In this document: in pieces, positions 21,781 to 21,845 of the stretch
Layout: each line of letters starts with the position of its first letter
Numbering within the stretch: the stretch's first letter is position 1
Origin: Ruminococcaceae bacterium UBA6845
Lineage (GTDB): Bacteria; Bacillota; Clostridia; Oscillospirales; Acutalibacteraceae
NCBI GenBank assembly: GCA_002449395.1
Contig: DKDP01000030.1
Span: 1-21,845, forward strand
DNA: 21,845 nt
Direction of reading: 5' to 3'
Notes under the pieces: model-generated
Seen by the model: only the letters and a program-made list of their open reading frames with translations
Databases searched by the model: none
Told to the model about the DNA's origin: nothing
Made by a program: the position numbers and the translations under genes

Positions 21781-21845
21781 GGCTTCCCTTTGAGGGTAGC
21801 GCCGTGTCGACATGGTAGTGAATGACAGTCCGGTGGACTGTCAGA
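21781..21845. repeat. Hairpin-rich intergenic sequence at the window end
   Basis: A GGCTTCCC...GGGTAGC hairpin is followed by a CGTGTCGACATG palindrome. A perfect nine-base-pair stem then follows, TGACAGTCC (21823-21831) with GGACTGTCA (21835-21843). The opening is similar to the left half of the repeat at 14769, so it may be a diverged or related element cut by the window edge. Confidence 0.5.

Overview
The window looks like chromosomal DNA of an anaerobic, low-to-mid GC Firmicute of the class Clostridia, probably a Ruminococcus-like gut or rumen bacterium (Oscillospirales). This is inferred from gene content: three type I dockerin proteins, a DUF4474-like domain, a tandem feoA-feoA-feoB iron operon, an ECF-type vitamin transporter subunit, strong AGGAGG ribosome sites, and TTGACA/TATAAT promoters with 17-base spacers. 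No rRNA, tRNA, CRISPR, insertion sequence or phage gene was seen.

Bases 1-3090 hold a ferrous iron uptake module. feoB (cut by the left edge) and two feoA genes run leftward. A short DtxR-family repressor with an iron-type ligand set runs rightward. Four dyads built as TTAG-N6-CTAA lie between and inside these genes and are the likely binding sites of that repressor.

Bases 3100-7400 hold a secreted-protein cluster. Two dockerin proteins run leftward (one carrying DUF4474, one with two Ig-like repeats). A third dockerin protein runs rightward from divergent promoters. It is followed by a protein with one cohesin-like domain, 23 tetrapeptide repeats of the type E(K/A)PT, and an NPETG sortase-type wall anchor. 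Dockerins bind cohesins, so the cluster may encode a very small cell-surface assembly with its own anchor. A second cohesin-like protein, anchored by a membrane helix, lies at 17896-18708 and is translationally coupled to a metallo-beta-lactamase-fold hydrolase.

Bases 7500-14750 hold a DMT/EamA exporter and then, divergently, a YtrA-type GntR repressor operon. The operon has a perfect dyad operator at its start site, one ABC ATPase, and two paralogous permeases of about 800 residues that each carry an external domain of about 400 residues. By analogy with ytr systems it may respond to envelope stress.

Bases 14750-21845 hold housekeeping and envelope genes: a copy and a half of a small structured intergenic repeat, a membrane-anchored amidase, a HAD phosphatase, an ECF S component paired with a short radical SAM enzyme, the second cohesin-like operon, a DivIVA-domain coiled-coil protein and a WbpP-type UDP-N-acetylhexosamine 4-epimerase. 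The window ends in another hairpin-rich intergenic sequence.
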